Assembly: GCA_002917775.1 (NCBI GenBank) | Contig: KZ627146.1 | Span: 452,112 to 516,111 of the forward strand | From: Glaciozyma antarctica PI12 | Taxonomy: Eukaryota > Basidiomycota > Microbotryomycetes > Kriegeriales > Camptobasidiaceae | Direction of reading: 5' to 3' | Length of the DNA stretch: 64,000 nucleotides | Shown: in pieces, positions 54,573 to 64,000 of the stretch | How positions within the stretch are numbered: position 1 is the first letter of the stretch | Layout: every line of letters begins with the position of its first letter | Program-made: the position numbers and the translations under genes | Notes under the pieces: generated by a model | What the model was told of the DNA's origin: nothing | The model's database searches: none | What the model saw: the letters and a program-made list of their open reading frames with translations, nothing else

Positions 54573-57457
54573 CTACCCCTGCGCGAACCCCGTGAACGGC
54601 ATCTGCATCCCCTGCATGCCCTGCTGCTTGAGCTGCTGCTGTTGTTGCGCGTTCATTTGAGGACTTGGTCGAGAGAGGCTGTTGCGAGGGGAGAGGCCGG
54701 GGGAGACGAGGGGGAGTTGAGAAGAGAGGGAGGGCGAGTGATGCGACGAGGCGGCGGAGCCAGGTCGAGAGGGGAGTTGTTGAGCCGAGGGAGGTCGTTG
54801 GTTGTGAGGGACGGGGGAAGAGAGGGGGTGGGAGGGAGCGCCGAACTGCTGCTGCTGCTGCTGCTGCTGCTGATGTTGCTGCTGCTGCATGACGAGCTGC
54901 ATCTGCGCCTGCTGCTGAGCGTTGGAGAAGGGCGGTGCGGAGAGGCGGGAGGTGGCGGGGAGGTTGTTGGCGCCGTTCGGAAGACGATTGGGCTGGAGAT
55001 GAATCCCGTTTTGAAGCTGCTGCTGCTGGAGGAGGTGGTTCGCGTTGACGTTCATCCACGCTCCTTGAACGGGAGTCCCGTTGATCGGCATCGACATCGG
55101 TAGCGGCATCGGCATAGGGACCTGCTGCATCGGCAACGGCTGTCCCTGGACGAGGGGCGAACCGTTGGTCGACGGCGACTTGCGAAGCGGCTCCGACTGG
55201 CCACCTTGACTCTGTCGCTTGAGATGCGCGATCCGATGCGCCGCTGTCGCTGCCGAAGCCGCCGCCATCGTCATCGGGAGTCCTCCAGGTCCGCCAGGCT
55301 GAACCGCCATCGGGGGACGAGGAGTTGGGCGACCGTAGACGACGGGAGGGACGGCGTTCCGCTCGGGCTCTTGCGCTGCCCAGCGGTAGGCTTCTTCGAT
55401 GTAGACTCCGTCGAGAGCGATCGACTCGACGTCGGCGGGGCGAAGGAGGGACGCTCGCTTGAGCATGTTGCCGAGGTCGAAGTCGTCGATGATGACGGGT
55501 TCGTCGACCGAGGGGAAGTCGGTCCCGGCATCCGTGTCGTAGCGGAAGCGCTCCTCGCGACGTGCGATCGTAGCCGCGTCTTCCTCGTCGTCGTCGCTGA
55601 CGTCCGACCTCGCCGAAGGGAGCGTTCGCGCGCGATGGCCCATCCCCGGTGCGATACGATCAAGCATGACTCGTCCTCCTCGACCGACGCGACGACGAAA
55701 GCTTGTTCGGACGTGACCGAGGGCAGGCTGGTACGCCGTCGCAAAGCTGAGCGCCTCGTGCTTGCCGTGAGCGCTGCTGAAGGGGAGAGGGCCGGGGACG
55801 GGTTCGACGGCTCGCCAGAAGCGAGCGGGGATCGGAGGAGGTCGAGCGAGGTACGCGCCGTCGGTCCAGTCTTCCCAATTTTGGTCGGTTTCGCGCTTCT
55901 TGTGCAGGTCTCGCTCCATTCGCTGGTTGATAGCGGCGGCGCGCTCCTTGCGAACCTTGAGGTCTTCGATCGAGGTGATGAGGGAGGTGGGGGAGAAGTT
56001 GGCGGGATCGGGCTTGCGAAGCGATAGTCGAATGGAGCTGTGAAGGCAGGAAGTTAGCGAATGCGAGCGAGGACGACGACGACGACAGCGAAACGTACCC
56101 TGCAGACTGAGGTGCATCTTCCCTCCGTCTCCGCTTCTCGCGCCGACCGATGAGAAGGTCCTCATCGCCCTCCGCCTCGCCAACGTGCCGCTTGAGGTCC
56201 CGCATCTCGACTCGGCTTTCGAAGATCTTGCGCTCGAGTTCGATCGCTTCGAGCTTGAGACGCTCGCGATCGCGCGTTTTGAGCATGAGGGCATGAGCGG
56301 CGTGGAGGTCGTTCCGAAGGCGGATGAGGCGCTCGATGTTCTGAGCGTCGGAGCGACGAGTCTTGCGGGAGGTCTTGAGCTCGCGACGTCGGAAACAGAC
56401 GTAAGGGTTGGACTCGTTCGATTCGTCGTACTGTTGCGAGAGAGGGACGTCAGGAAGCTGTCGAGGCAGCGAGAAAGAAGAATCACGCACGTCGAGCTGA
56501 GGGATGATGGCCTTGCCGCCTCGCTTTAAGCGACGTTCCTTCCAGTGAGGGTATATTGTCTTGGCGAAGATCTTGAGCGATGCAAGCGGGGGTTTGGCGA
56601 GAGGTTCGGTGAAAGCGGGTTCGAGGTCGTGGAGAGCTGGAAGCGACGAGGGGTTCTGCGCGGGGGTACCAACGATCAGCTTCGCCGACGACGCGCAAAG
56701 GGAGAAAGAAACTCACGACATGCGCCATCGGTGCCTTCTCCTCCGTCACGCGCTCAAACAGCTCCATGATCTCCTCAAACTCGTCGTCGCCGAGGGGTCC
56801 AGGGACCGACGCGTCCTTTCCCTTATCGCTCCCCTTCTCCCCCTTGCCCTTGCGCTCCCTCGCTCCTCTCCCTCCCGGCGTTCCCCCGTTCGTCTCGTCG
56901 ACGAGCTTGCCCTCGGTCGAAAACTGAGCGTTGAACGCCTCGAGCCAGTCCTCGTCCTCCTCGTCCATCGTGTACGCCGTCGCGCCGATCTGAGCGTCCT
57001 CGACCGTGTCGGAGAAGCGAATGTAGGTCATCGGGTCGACATACGAGTTGGGCGGGTACAGTTGGGCAAAGAGCTCGGCGTCGATCGTCCCCGTCGAGTC
57101 GGGAGTAGGAATGAACGCCTTGGGGACGAGCTTGCTCGTTCCCGCCGCGACGGCGGCCGCTGCTGCTGCCCCACCTCGAGTCGACGAAAGCCCGCTGGCG
57201 GCGTTCGGGCGCGAGACGGACGCGTTGGAAGAAGCAAGGACGGCCTGGAGATGAACCTCGCCCTTCGTCGACTCCTTGTCGACTCCGGTATCGACCCCGT
57301 TCCCTCCCTTGCCATCCTTGTCCTCCTCAAACTCGACCTCGCCGTCGAAGCCGTTCCCGTCTTCTTCAAAGTCGACGGCTTGAGCTCCGGTACGGACGGC
57401 GATGCGCGACTTGAAGTTGATCTTCCGGTTGCGGAACCGAGTGGATGCCTTGGCCAT
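54573..57457 (-). CDS. EPL1: Enhancer of polycomb-like EPL1, NuA4 acetyltransferase subunit
   Basis: Scaffold of NuA4/Piccolo NuA4, joining Esa1 and Yng2 for H4/H2A acetylation. Starts MAKASTRFRNRKINFKSRIA at 57457, the conserved EPcA opening. The EPcA domain continues with FIPTPDSTGTIDAELFAQLY, DPMTYIRFSDTVEDAQIGAT, YTMDEEDEDWLEAFNAQF and EFEEIMELFERVTEEKAPMA. After an intron comes IYPHWKERRLKRGGKAIIPQ, then ESNPYVCFRRRELKTSRKTR and RSDAQNIERLIRLRNDLHAA. The C-terminal half is long and rich in Gln, Pro and Met, with a pure poly-Gln run. It ends MPFTGFAQG at 54573. Two introns near 56475 and 56715-56655 and one near 56100 are visible. An acidic insert DGKGGNGVDTGVDKEST lies within EPcA. Confidence 0.93.
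54847..54888 (-). repeat. CAG/CTG trinucleotide tract in EPL1
   Basis: On the coding strand a run of CAG codons with one CAT-type interruption codes for an uninterrupted stretch of eight or more glutamines. Such tracts are prone to length change between strains. Confidence 0.85.
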
Positions 57458-58165
57458 CTACGAGGAACGAAAGAGCATGCGCCGACGAGTCCGTCCAAGC
57501 CGCCGAGGGGTGTGCGGCGGGGTTAGACTTGACTGGTCGAGTCGACGACAAAGGCGGGGTGATGGGCTGAGCTGGAGCATCGCGAAAAGGAGGGGGGAGA
57601 GAGAGAGTCAGCTCAGAGCTCGAAGGAAAGTCCGCGGGGAAGTTGATCAGGATGTGTGCGGGGGTGAACCCCAGATTTTGACGATAGGTTCCCCCCCATG
57701 AAAATTCGCACTCGAGGCAGAGGAAGGAGGGGAGGAAGGGCGCCACCGGATCCCAGAGGTCCCTAGCCGTGTACCCAGACTGCAGACACTCACCTGCAAG
57801 TCCTGCGCGGACGATTGACCTTCGGAGCGAGAGAGGAGGCCTAGGGAGCGCGCGTGACCAATGGGTACGTGGCACGTCGGACTTGTTCTGTAGGCGACGG
57901 CGGGGGTGGGAGATGCGCGCGATGGGTAAAGGGAGAGTGTAGGAAGTGCTGGACGAAGCGGCGAGGCGGTAAAGTTGATGTTGCGGCGGGAGGGGGCGAG
58001 TCGGTTTGGCGGAGGGCCTGGCGCGGGTTGGGCTGAGAGAGCCCGAAACTCGAGTTGCGAGCTGAAATCGGAACTGCCGCTCGCGAGCTCTCGCGGGCCA
58101 GCAAGAGCCAGGGAGTGATATGGACAGCGCTACTGGAGCTTGGAGGGAGCTCCACGATAAGGGGA
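57458..58165. other. Intergenic, EPL1 5' region
   Basis: About 700 bases upstream of EPL1 with minus-strand open frames (to 58169) that look like spliced leader or chance. I see no motif. It probably contains the EPL1 promoter and any 5' intron. Confidence 0.45.
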
Positions 58166-59096
58166 TCAATCAAGCGAAGGCTTGATGAGGCTCACGAGGT
58201 CACACCGCGGAGCTGAGCAGCTCGAGGGTCGTCCCAGCGGCAGGAGCAGGGAGGGTGGGCCCGCACTAGAGCTCAGGAAGCTGTTAAGCGATCCTGGCAG
58301 TGAAGCGACACCCTGAGCCCGGGAAGAGAGCTCAAACAGAGCGAACGCACTCGACTGAAAGCTGCGGGGTCAGCTTCCTCGGTCCGGCACTTCCACCACC
58401 GCTTCCCTCAAAGCCCACAATGCGCACTCGAGCTCACCTTGACCCTCTTTGATCATAACCAGAGCGCCTCCCTCGAATCGATGGCGCGACGATTCTTCTG
58501 TAACCGATTGAGGTGACGCCCCCACCGCTTGCAGCCGTTCCGCCGAGTTGAGCTCCTAGCTGTGCGCTTTAGTTGAGAAGGAGAGTCGAGTACGGTATTG
58601 TCGAGGATGGAGAGGATGGAGAGGAGAGAGGGGGAATATTGAAGAGGAGAGGGTCTGTCCGGGTCGACTCCTGCCGAAGAGAAGGTGTCACGTTTAGCTC
58701 CCGAATGCGACTGGACTGGGGGGAGAGAGAGAGGGGACTGAGTCGAGTACGCACGATGAAAGAACGAGGGGGGACTCTTGGTGTAGTGCCGTTGATGAAC
58801 GCCGAGAGAGAACCAGGTTGATACGACTTTGACGGGGAGTAGTGACGGCGTGGACGGCTCAAAAAGAAAGGCTGAGGAAATGGGAGGTGGACCAGAGTTG
58901 GTGGCAGCGTGAGTGGAGTGGTTGTCCAGCAGTTGGTGTACTCTGCTGGTGAAGTATGAATTGGAGTGAATGGGAGGAGAAAGAAAGGCAGAGCGATGAG
59001 CGACTCCTCCCTTGTTCTTCCCCAACTTTCGTCTCGTCTTTCTAGTTTCTCTTGAGCTGCTTGTATAGATACACTCACAGCGAGTACTTCCTCCAT
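58166..59096 (-). CDS. Doubtful small spliced gene, function unknown
   Basis: The signs of a gene are an ATG at 59096 (MEEVLA) running into a good donor gtgagt, an acceptor and coding-like exon near 58550-58440, and a donor gtgagc at about 58438 with an acceptor cccgcag at about 58343. Last comes an open frame ending SLIKPSLD before TGA at 58168-58166. Two frames of the middle exon are open; one reads ELNSAERLQAVGASPQSVTE and the other QLGGTAASGGGVTSIGYRR, and only the latter joins in frame to the last exon. The first intron would be about 530 bases, long for this genome. I do not recognise the protein. It is divergent from the UPF0658-type gene. Confidence 0.25.
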
Positions 59097-59574
59097 TGGG
59101 TTGCAAAATAGTTTCTCAAAGAGAGACAGCGTCGTTTGAGCCAATCCCGATACTAGAGTCTGTGTCTTCTCTTTGCGCCTTCGCTTCCCCTCAAGCTCAG
59201 CCTAACCCTCATGTCGATCCTGAATCACTCTCAGCCTTCACAAGCTTCACTCCTGACCCCGCCTTCTTCACCAAGAGAGAGAAAAGAGAAGCCAGTCTGG
59301 AGGTCCGTGCCCCCCCTTCGGGCCAGACGGCGGAAGGTGAAATCTCGTTGGCCGAGCCTATTTCTCCCTCTTTTCTTCCCCGCTTCCTTCCCTTCTCCCT
59401 TCACGAGTTTTACTTGGTTGGCTGGGAACAATCACGCAGGGAAAAGGAGAAGAGGATTAAAGAGGCACGTTCTAGTCGCGTTCCGTGCATGGCCGGCCCC
59501 CTCCCCTCCGCTTTTGCGGCGCCGTCGCCGCTTCTTCTTCTTCTTTTTTTCGCCACCACAAACGCGCAGAAAGG
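59097..59574. other. Intergenic, promoter of UPF0658-type gene
   Basis: A 478-base gap. An in-frame ATG at 59485 (MHGRPPPLRF) could extend the downstream protein by 30 residues. CT-rich just before 59575. No other gene seen. Confidence 0.45.
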
Positions 59575-61178
59575 ATGCCACCGGCGCGCGATTGCGTCCC
59601 AAGGCGTGCTGGACCCATCCTTCTGCTCACAGTCAGTGCAGCCGAGTTTGTGGCCCTTGTCGCGCTCAACATCCTGGGGTGGGCCCTCGCCTCGACAGGG
59701 TCGATTGCGGTCGTCCTCGCAGCGTAAGCGACATTCCACTGGTATCCCACTGCTCCGAGGAGGCGCCTGTAACCTCTTCCCCTCCTCGTTCCCGGTCTTG
59801 ACGACCTCGAGGGGCGCGTGTGCAGCACTGACTCTTTTTGCGCAGTCCCTTTCTTCTCTATCTCGCTATGGACGCCTGCTGGAAAAAGAACACGATTCAG
59901 ATCATCGCATTGTACCACTTCCACACGGCTCTCCTCCTTTACGTCGTTCTCCAATTCGTCGAGACGCGCGCGAAGAACGCCGGGCTGGGCTGGGTGACGG
60001 ACAATGGCGACTGGACTGCGTTGGACGATATTCTCGCAGGCGTACAGCTGGCGTGCGTATCACTGAAGACTGATGAAAGCGAGGAACTGACGCCGCTCTA
60101 TTCTTCGCAGGATCGTCGCTGTGGCCGCGGTCCTGCTGGCTGGTGCGGGGTGGATGAGCTTCCGCGAATATCGCTGGACGATATTCACGGTGATCGGGAA
60201 CGAGAAACGACTTCGCACCGCCTTCCGTGGCTACCAGTGAGTCACTCTGCGTCCTCGCTTCCACTCTCGAGGCCGAACTGATCCTCCTCCACAGCATCTA
60301 CTTGTGCTTCCTCAAGCTCACATTCTTTTTCATCTTCTATCAAATCGTTAGCCAGTTCACCGGTGATCGCAGAGGCGGAAGCTTCCTCTCTCCGGTACGT
60401 TCAGTCTCTTGCACCGTGCGCATCGCGACGGAAGCTGATCCCCTTCTCCAATTAGTTTCTGGGCTTGATCATTGACGCTGTGATATGCGTCGTGCTTGTC
60501 TTAGAATGGGTCGGCTTGCGATGGGAGCGACGCTGGCTCCTCTGGACGATCCTGCTCTTCAACGTCCTCGCAACAGCCTGGCTCGCTCTCGCTGTACGTT
60601 CCGCTCTCTCCTCTCTCTTCCCCGTCGCTGCTGATGTTCAAATTCTAGGTTATCGCTCTTGATTACAGCGTGCATAACTACAACAAGACCGTCGACTACT
60701 ACGACGATCGCTATTCCTCTTCCTCCTCCCCAATGGACGACCTCCCCGCCATCAAGTACTCAAACCTAATCTGGTGTGCGTACTCGCCTACCCCTCACCC
60801 ATCGTATGATACTAACACCACCACAAACCAGACCACTTGACTCTCACCCTCTACCTCGCTCGCTTCATCCTCTCCTGCATCTCCTGGCACCGAATCCCTC
60901 GCGGAATCTACACCTGGAATGTTCAAAACAACCTCCGTCGTCGTGAGCGTGGAGAAGGAGGTGGTGGGATCGCGATGGAGGAAGTGCGCGGGCTTGGGGT
61001 CGGAGCGCCGGTGGTGGAGGAGAGAGAGGTGTGCGAGGGAGGGTTGTTGAGGGAGAGGTCATTGGTGTTGAGGGGAGAGGGAGGGGATGCGAGCTTTGGG
61101 GGAGAGCGGGGAGGGTTGATGGGAGGAGCAGAGGCGGGACCATCGGGGTATAGAGACGAGATCCAGTATGCTCGCTGA
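59575..61178 (+). CDS. Multi-pass membrane protein, UPF0658 Golgi type
   Basis: Seven hydrophobic segments can be counted: ILLLTVSAAEFVALVALNIL, AVVLAAPFLLYLAMDACW, IIALYHFHTALLLYVVLQF, IVAVAAVLLAGAGW, YLCFLKLTFFFIFYQIVSQF, LIIDAVICVVLVLEWVGL and LLWTILLFNVLATAWLALAV. Between TM4 and TM5 lies MSFREYRWTIFTVIGNEKRL, and the last conserved part reads YHLTLTLYLARFILSCISWH followed by RIPRGIYTWNVQNNLRRRER. The Gly/Glu-rich tail GEGGGGIAMEEVRG to DEIQYAR is cytosolic. The layout fits the fungal UPF0658 family assigned to the Golgi membrane, of unknown function; family assignment is moderate confidence. At least six introns. It ends only 45 bases from the AARSD1-type gene stop. Confidence 0.75.
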
Positions 61179-61222
61179 GGCGAACGTCGCATAATACCAG
61201 CGCGACCGTATTCCACGAAGAT

Positions 61223-62848
61223 CTACACCTTCATCGCACTTTCCAACACCGTCCCCAACAGCTGCTCATCCCCCTTCTCCCACCTCCCACTCAGCTTCCC
61301 CTGCCACATCCCCTTCCCACCTCCCTTAATCCTGCCTCCAAACGCACCAGCCACCGCCTTCCCCGCTTTCGCCACCTTGGCATCCGACCCGAAGATGAAA
61401 AGCGCTCCACTCGCAGGCGACGTCCCCGCCGAGGATCCGCAGGCGAGGATGAAGAGGTGCTGAACGGGTGAAGGGAGTGCGTCGATCTTGGTGCGAAGAG
61501 CGAACGAGACGGCGGTGAGGAACTCGAGATCGTTCGTCGCGTCCTCCTCCCGCAAACTGACCACCCCCATCCCGCTCGCCTGCGCCTCGCTCCAGAGTCG
61601 CTCGCCTACGAATCCCGCAACTTCCTCCCGCAACTTCTTCTCCCTCCTCCCGGCGTCCCTCGACGAGATCTGTAGCGCTGAAACGCGGTCGATGAGGTCG
61701 GTACTGGCGCAGTTGAGCTCCTGGGCGATGCCTCGGACGATAGAGTGGGAGGACGCGAGGTGGGAGAGGACGCGAGGTCCGACGAGGAAGGAGAGACGAG
61801 CGTTGGTGCCGCGGATAGAAGTGGTGTTGGGGAGGATGAAGATGGAGGAGAGATAGGAGAGGGAGGGAAAGTGAGTGCCGCAGCAGCTGGGGAGGAGATG
61901 TAAGTTGGGGAATGCGGAGGGAGGAGCGAGCCGACGAACGGGTTGCGGTCGAGTTGGTCGATAGTGACGGTTCGTACGACGCCTGCCTGCCCTTCGGACC
62001 CCTGATAGTTGCTCGGTACTGAATCTGGTGTCGCGACGCCTGCTTGACCCGCTAGCTCCATGTCGATCGTGATCGCTCGTCCCTCGGCGATGAGAGCGTT
62101 GCAGGCGTGTTGAATCTTGGCAACCTCCTCCGCGGTCGGAGCGCGGGGTAGCTCGATATCTGCTCGAGATGTGAGCGATTGCTGGCAGAGTGAGGGGGAG
62201 ACGAGACGCACAGCATGGTTGAGGAGCAGGAGAAAGGGACCAGGAAAGAGTGTCAATCTCGAGCTGACGATCAATGACGGCGGAGACCAGGTGCTGCCCC
62301 GTGTGCTGTGTCATCAGATCCATTCGGCGCTCGACGTCGAGGTTAACCTGGACGCGAGCGCCTACTTCGAGAGGAGCCGAGACGAAGTGCACCGCGTCGA
62401 GATTACGGCGCAGGACCTCTCGCACGAACGACGGAGAGCCAGAGGGAAGTCCTTCGGGCGAGAGAAGCGTGATGGTGCCCACGTCGCTGGGTTGCCCACC
62501 GCCCTCTGGGAAGAGCACTAGTGATGAGCTGCTTCAGCCTCCCTCGTCCCCTCGTCCCCTCGCAGCTCAGGCAAACGCACCAGTGTCCAGCAGCTCCAAC
62601 TCCCACTCGTCCGCTACTTCCTCCACCGCGACCCCCTTCCCCTTCTTACCCTTGACTACTGGAGCAGCCGGTCGCTTGTCGCAGCGGGTGACTTCGGTCA
62701 CCAGAGTCGATAACAAGGGGTCGCGCTGGCAGGCGAGTAGCCCGACGAAGGCCTTGCGGGGGATAGTGAACGCGTGGCGAAGGTAGGAGGTAGGAGTCGC
62801 GGTAGGAGTGGGAAGGAGATGGGCGGGGGAGGGAGTGGTGGCCAGCAT
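61223..62848 (-). CDS. AARSD1: Alanyl-tRNA editing protein AlaX/AARSD1 type
   Basis: Free-standing trans-editing enzyme that hydrolyses Ser-tRNA(Ala) made by mistake by alanyl-tRNA synthetase. Starts MLATTPSPAHLLPTPTATPT at 62848. Family blocks: VLFPEGGGQPSDVGTI, VNLDVERRMDLMTQHTGQHL (zinc HxxxH pair in HTGQH), then the second zinc motif CCGTHFPSL (CxxxH), TTSIRGTNARLSFLVGPRVL and, at the end, KAVAGAFGGRIKGGGKGMWQ. This last GGRIKGGGKG-like loop resembles the C-Ala/DHHA-type glycine-rich end and explains its size of over 400 residues (AlaX-L type). Four introns. Stop at 61223 after ESAMKV. Convergent with the UPF0658-type gene. Confidence 0.92.
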
Positions 62849-63305
62849 GATCCTCGTGAGGCGAAGAGAGGGAAGAGGTCGAGTTCGGGCGAAGCAAAGT
62901 CGAGCGATCCTTGACTCTCCAACGACTACTGCCCTGAGTGTTATCGTGTATTGGCAGGCGAGCGGCGGGGGGGAAGACAGGAGGGAGTCAAGCTGGGACA
63001 AGCCGTTGGCGCTGTCGCCGATCCGAATCCTGTGCCTTTTGACCTCCTCCCAAACCGGCCTCACTGCTCCAGCTGCCCCAGGAGGCTACGCCCTAGCTTT
63101 GCCTGCTTGGGAATACCAGGTCGAGCTTAATCTGGTGGCGGAGGCGCTCCCGGGCGAGTTCCTTTTGAATCGTCTGCCCCCGTCTTTGTTCTGCTTCTCC
63201 CTTTGTTGTCGGAGACCCAGCAATCCGATCGCAGTGCGCGCCTGCTCAAGGTCCGTCTTTCCCACTCTTCCCACTCACTCAGTCGACCTACTTACCGTTC
63301 GGACG
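62849..63305. other. Divergent promoter between AARSD1 and the right-edge gene
   Basis: A 457-base gap between two divergent starts. A minus-strand frame is open upstream of 62848 but has no fitting motif. No gene seen. Confidence 0.5.
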
Positions 63306-64000
63306 ATGGCAGGCTACCCCCCTCGAGCTTCGAGCCCTCCTGAACGAGCCGACTCCCTTCCTCTCTCAGCAGCCGACCTCTCCACTCGTGCAGCCTCCCG
63401 AGCAAGTCGACAATCCCCTCGCCTCGGCCAAGACTCGCTCAATGCCGCCACTACCACCCCTTCGTCCCAACTCTGGCCTCGCACCACTCCCTTCTACACC
63501 GTCCCAGCTCCTCCCTCCGGTACCTCTAGCCCGTCATTCAACTCCCGCAACCTACACCCCGACCCTCTCATCCCGCCCCGGCCAAGCCAGTCGACCGAGA
63601 CGCTCAACATCGTCGCCTCGCCGAATCGGGAATCAGCCTACGACGGGTACGCGCAGGAGTACGAGGAGCACTTGCAAGACGACAACGAGGAGGAGAACAA
63701 GAATAAATTCAAGCAGTGGGGTGGAGCGGGGTACGGGGAAGAGCTCGAAGGCGCCTCGCGAGTAACCTACGGCGGAGGAATGTCGAAACCTCCCCACCTC
63801 GACCTCTCCAACTCGGCTCAACCCCCCTCCAACATCCGCTTCTCGACCACCTCGACCACAGCCGGTCTCCCTAATTCCCCTTCCTCCCCCACCCCTCCCT
63901 CCGCCGAGCCCCAAGAAGCACCTCATCAAACCTACCGTCTCGCTCCTCTTCTCCCTCACCCCTCGCTCCTCCCAACTCACCATCCTCGTCCCCGCCATGA
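63306..64000 (+). CDS. N-terminal part of probable membrane transporter, cut by window edge
   Basis: ATG at 63306 opens a disordered Ser/Pro-rich region (MAGYPPRASSPPERADSLPL, then YDGYAQEYEEHLQDDNEEEN and FKQWGGAGYGEELEGASRVT). Near the right edge, a sequence resembling the start of an ABC-exporter membrane domain (KKHLIKPTVSLLFSLTPRSS, then QLTILVPAM) lies in the +1 frame relative to the start. A canonical intron gtaacc...ccacag (63762-63861) would restore the frame but removes a coding-like stretch (MSKPPHLDLSNSAQPPSNIR). So exon structure is unresolved. The transporter idea (Ste6/P-glycoprotein-like half) rests on this short hydrophobic stretch only. Confidence 0.45.
   Translation, partial: MAGYPPRASSPPERADSLPLSAADLSTRAASRASRQSPRLGQDSLNAATTTPSSQLWPRTTPFYTVPAPPSGTSSPSFNSRNLHPDPLIPPRPSQSTETLNIVASPNRESAYDGYAQEYEEHLQDDNEEENKNKFKQWGGAGYGEELEGASRVTYGGGMSKPPHLDLSNSAQPPSNIRFSTTSTTAGLPNSPSSPTPPSAEPQEAPHQTYRLAPLLPHPSLLPTHHPRPRH

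Noticed and set aside
57366-58169. Minus-strand frame of 267 codons upstream of EPL1
   Set aside because: Composition is not protein-like, it overlaps the EPL1 start in another frame, and it contains apparent splice signals of leader type.
1-64000. tRNA genes or transposons
   Set aside because: I looked for B-box-like GGTTCGA sequences, terminal repeats and transposase or reverse-transcriptase motifs and found none that held up.

Overview
This window looks like nuclear DNA of a GC-rich basidiomycete yeast. I infer a red yeast of the Rhodotorula/Rhodosporidium type (Pucciniomycotina) from the high GC, very dense genes, and many short introns (about 50-110 nt) with GT..AG ends and CTGAC/CTAAC/CTGAT-like branch sites. 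There are no tRNA or rRNA genes, CRISPR arrays, transposons or viral relics that I can support. Almost everything is single-copy housekeeping content, with 26 supported genes, one doubtful small gene and one gene cut by the right edge.

Layout, left to right: a small multi-pass membrane protein (-); MOB1 (+); POLD4, DNA polymerase delta small subunit (+); HIS1 (-); PIG-L/GPI12 (+); a LEA-2 membrane protein (-); ETF beta (+); a protein kinase (-); RRP17/NOL12 (-); a long Rictor/TSC11 gene of TORC2 (-); ribosomal protein uL22/RPL17 (+); TRP4 (+); a UBC1/UBE2K-type E2 (+); GLO3 ArfGAP (-); an Ent3-type epsin (-); large NAD-glutamate dehydrogenase GDH2 (-); mitofusin FZO1 (-); NOT2 (-); a serine-rich membrane protein (-); an IGHMBP2/HCS1-type helicase (-); a very long FHA protein with a PP1-docking motif and basic/acidic repeats that resembles Ki-67 in architecture (+); cysteinyl-tRNA synthetase (-); a secreted ferritin-like Rds1-type protein (+); EPL1 of NuA4 (-); a doubtful small gene (-); a UPF0658-type Golgi membrane protein (+); an AlaX/AARSD1 editing protein (-); and the start of a probable membrane transporter (+).

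The genes do not form one pathway. Many neighbours are divergent pairs sharing short promoters (membrane gene/MOB1 121 bp, HIS1/GPI12 128 bp, Rictor/RPL17 212 bp, helicase/FHA gene about 235 bp).

The most interesting points are gene-expression oddities. FZO1 has two places where conserved protein sequence continues only in the +1 frame, with no splice site that keeps both sides. The epsin gene has an in-frame TAA followed by 82 well-behaved sense codons. Two genes (POLD4 and epsin) have an initiator ATG that exists only after an intron is removed between A and TG. CysRS has an in-frame upstream start adding a mitochondrial-type presequence. The Ki-67-like FHA protein is the best candidate for a little-described system. 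Exon structures were read by eye from splice signals and family similarity, so individual exon borders are less certain than gene identities.
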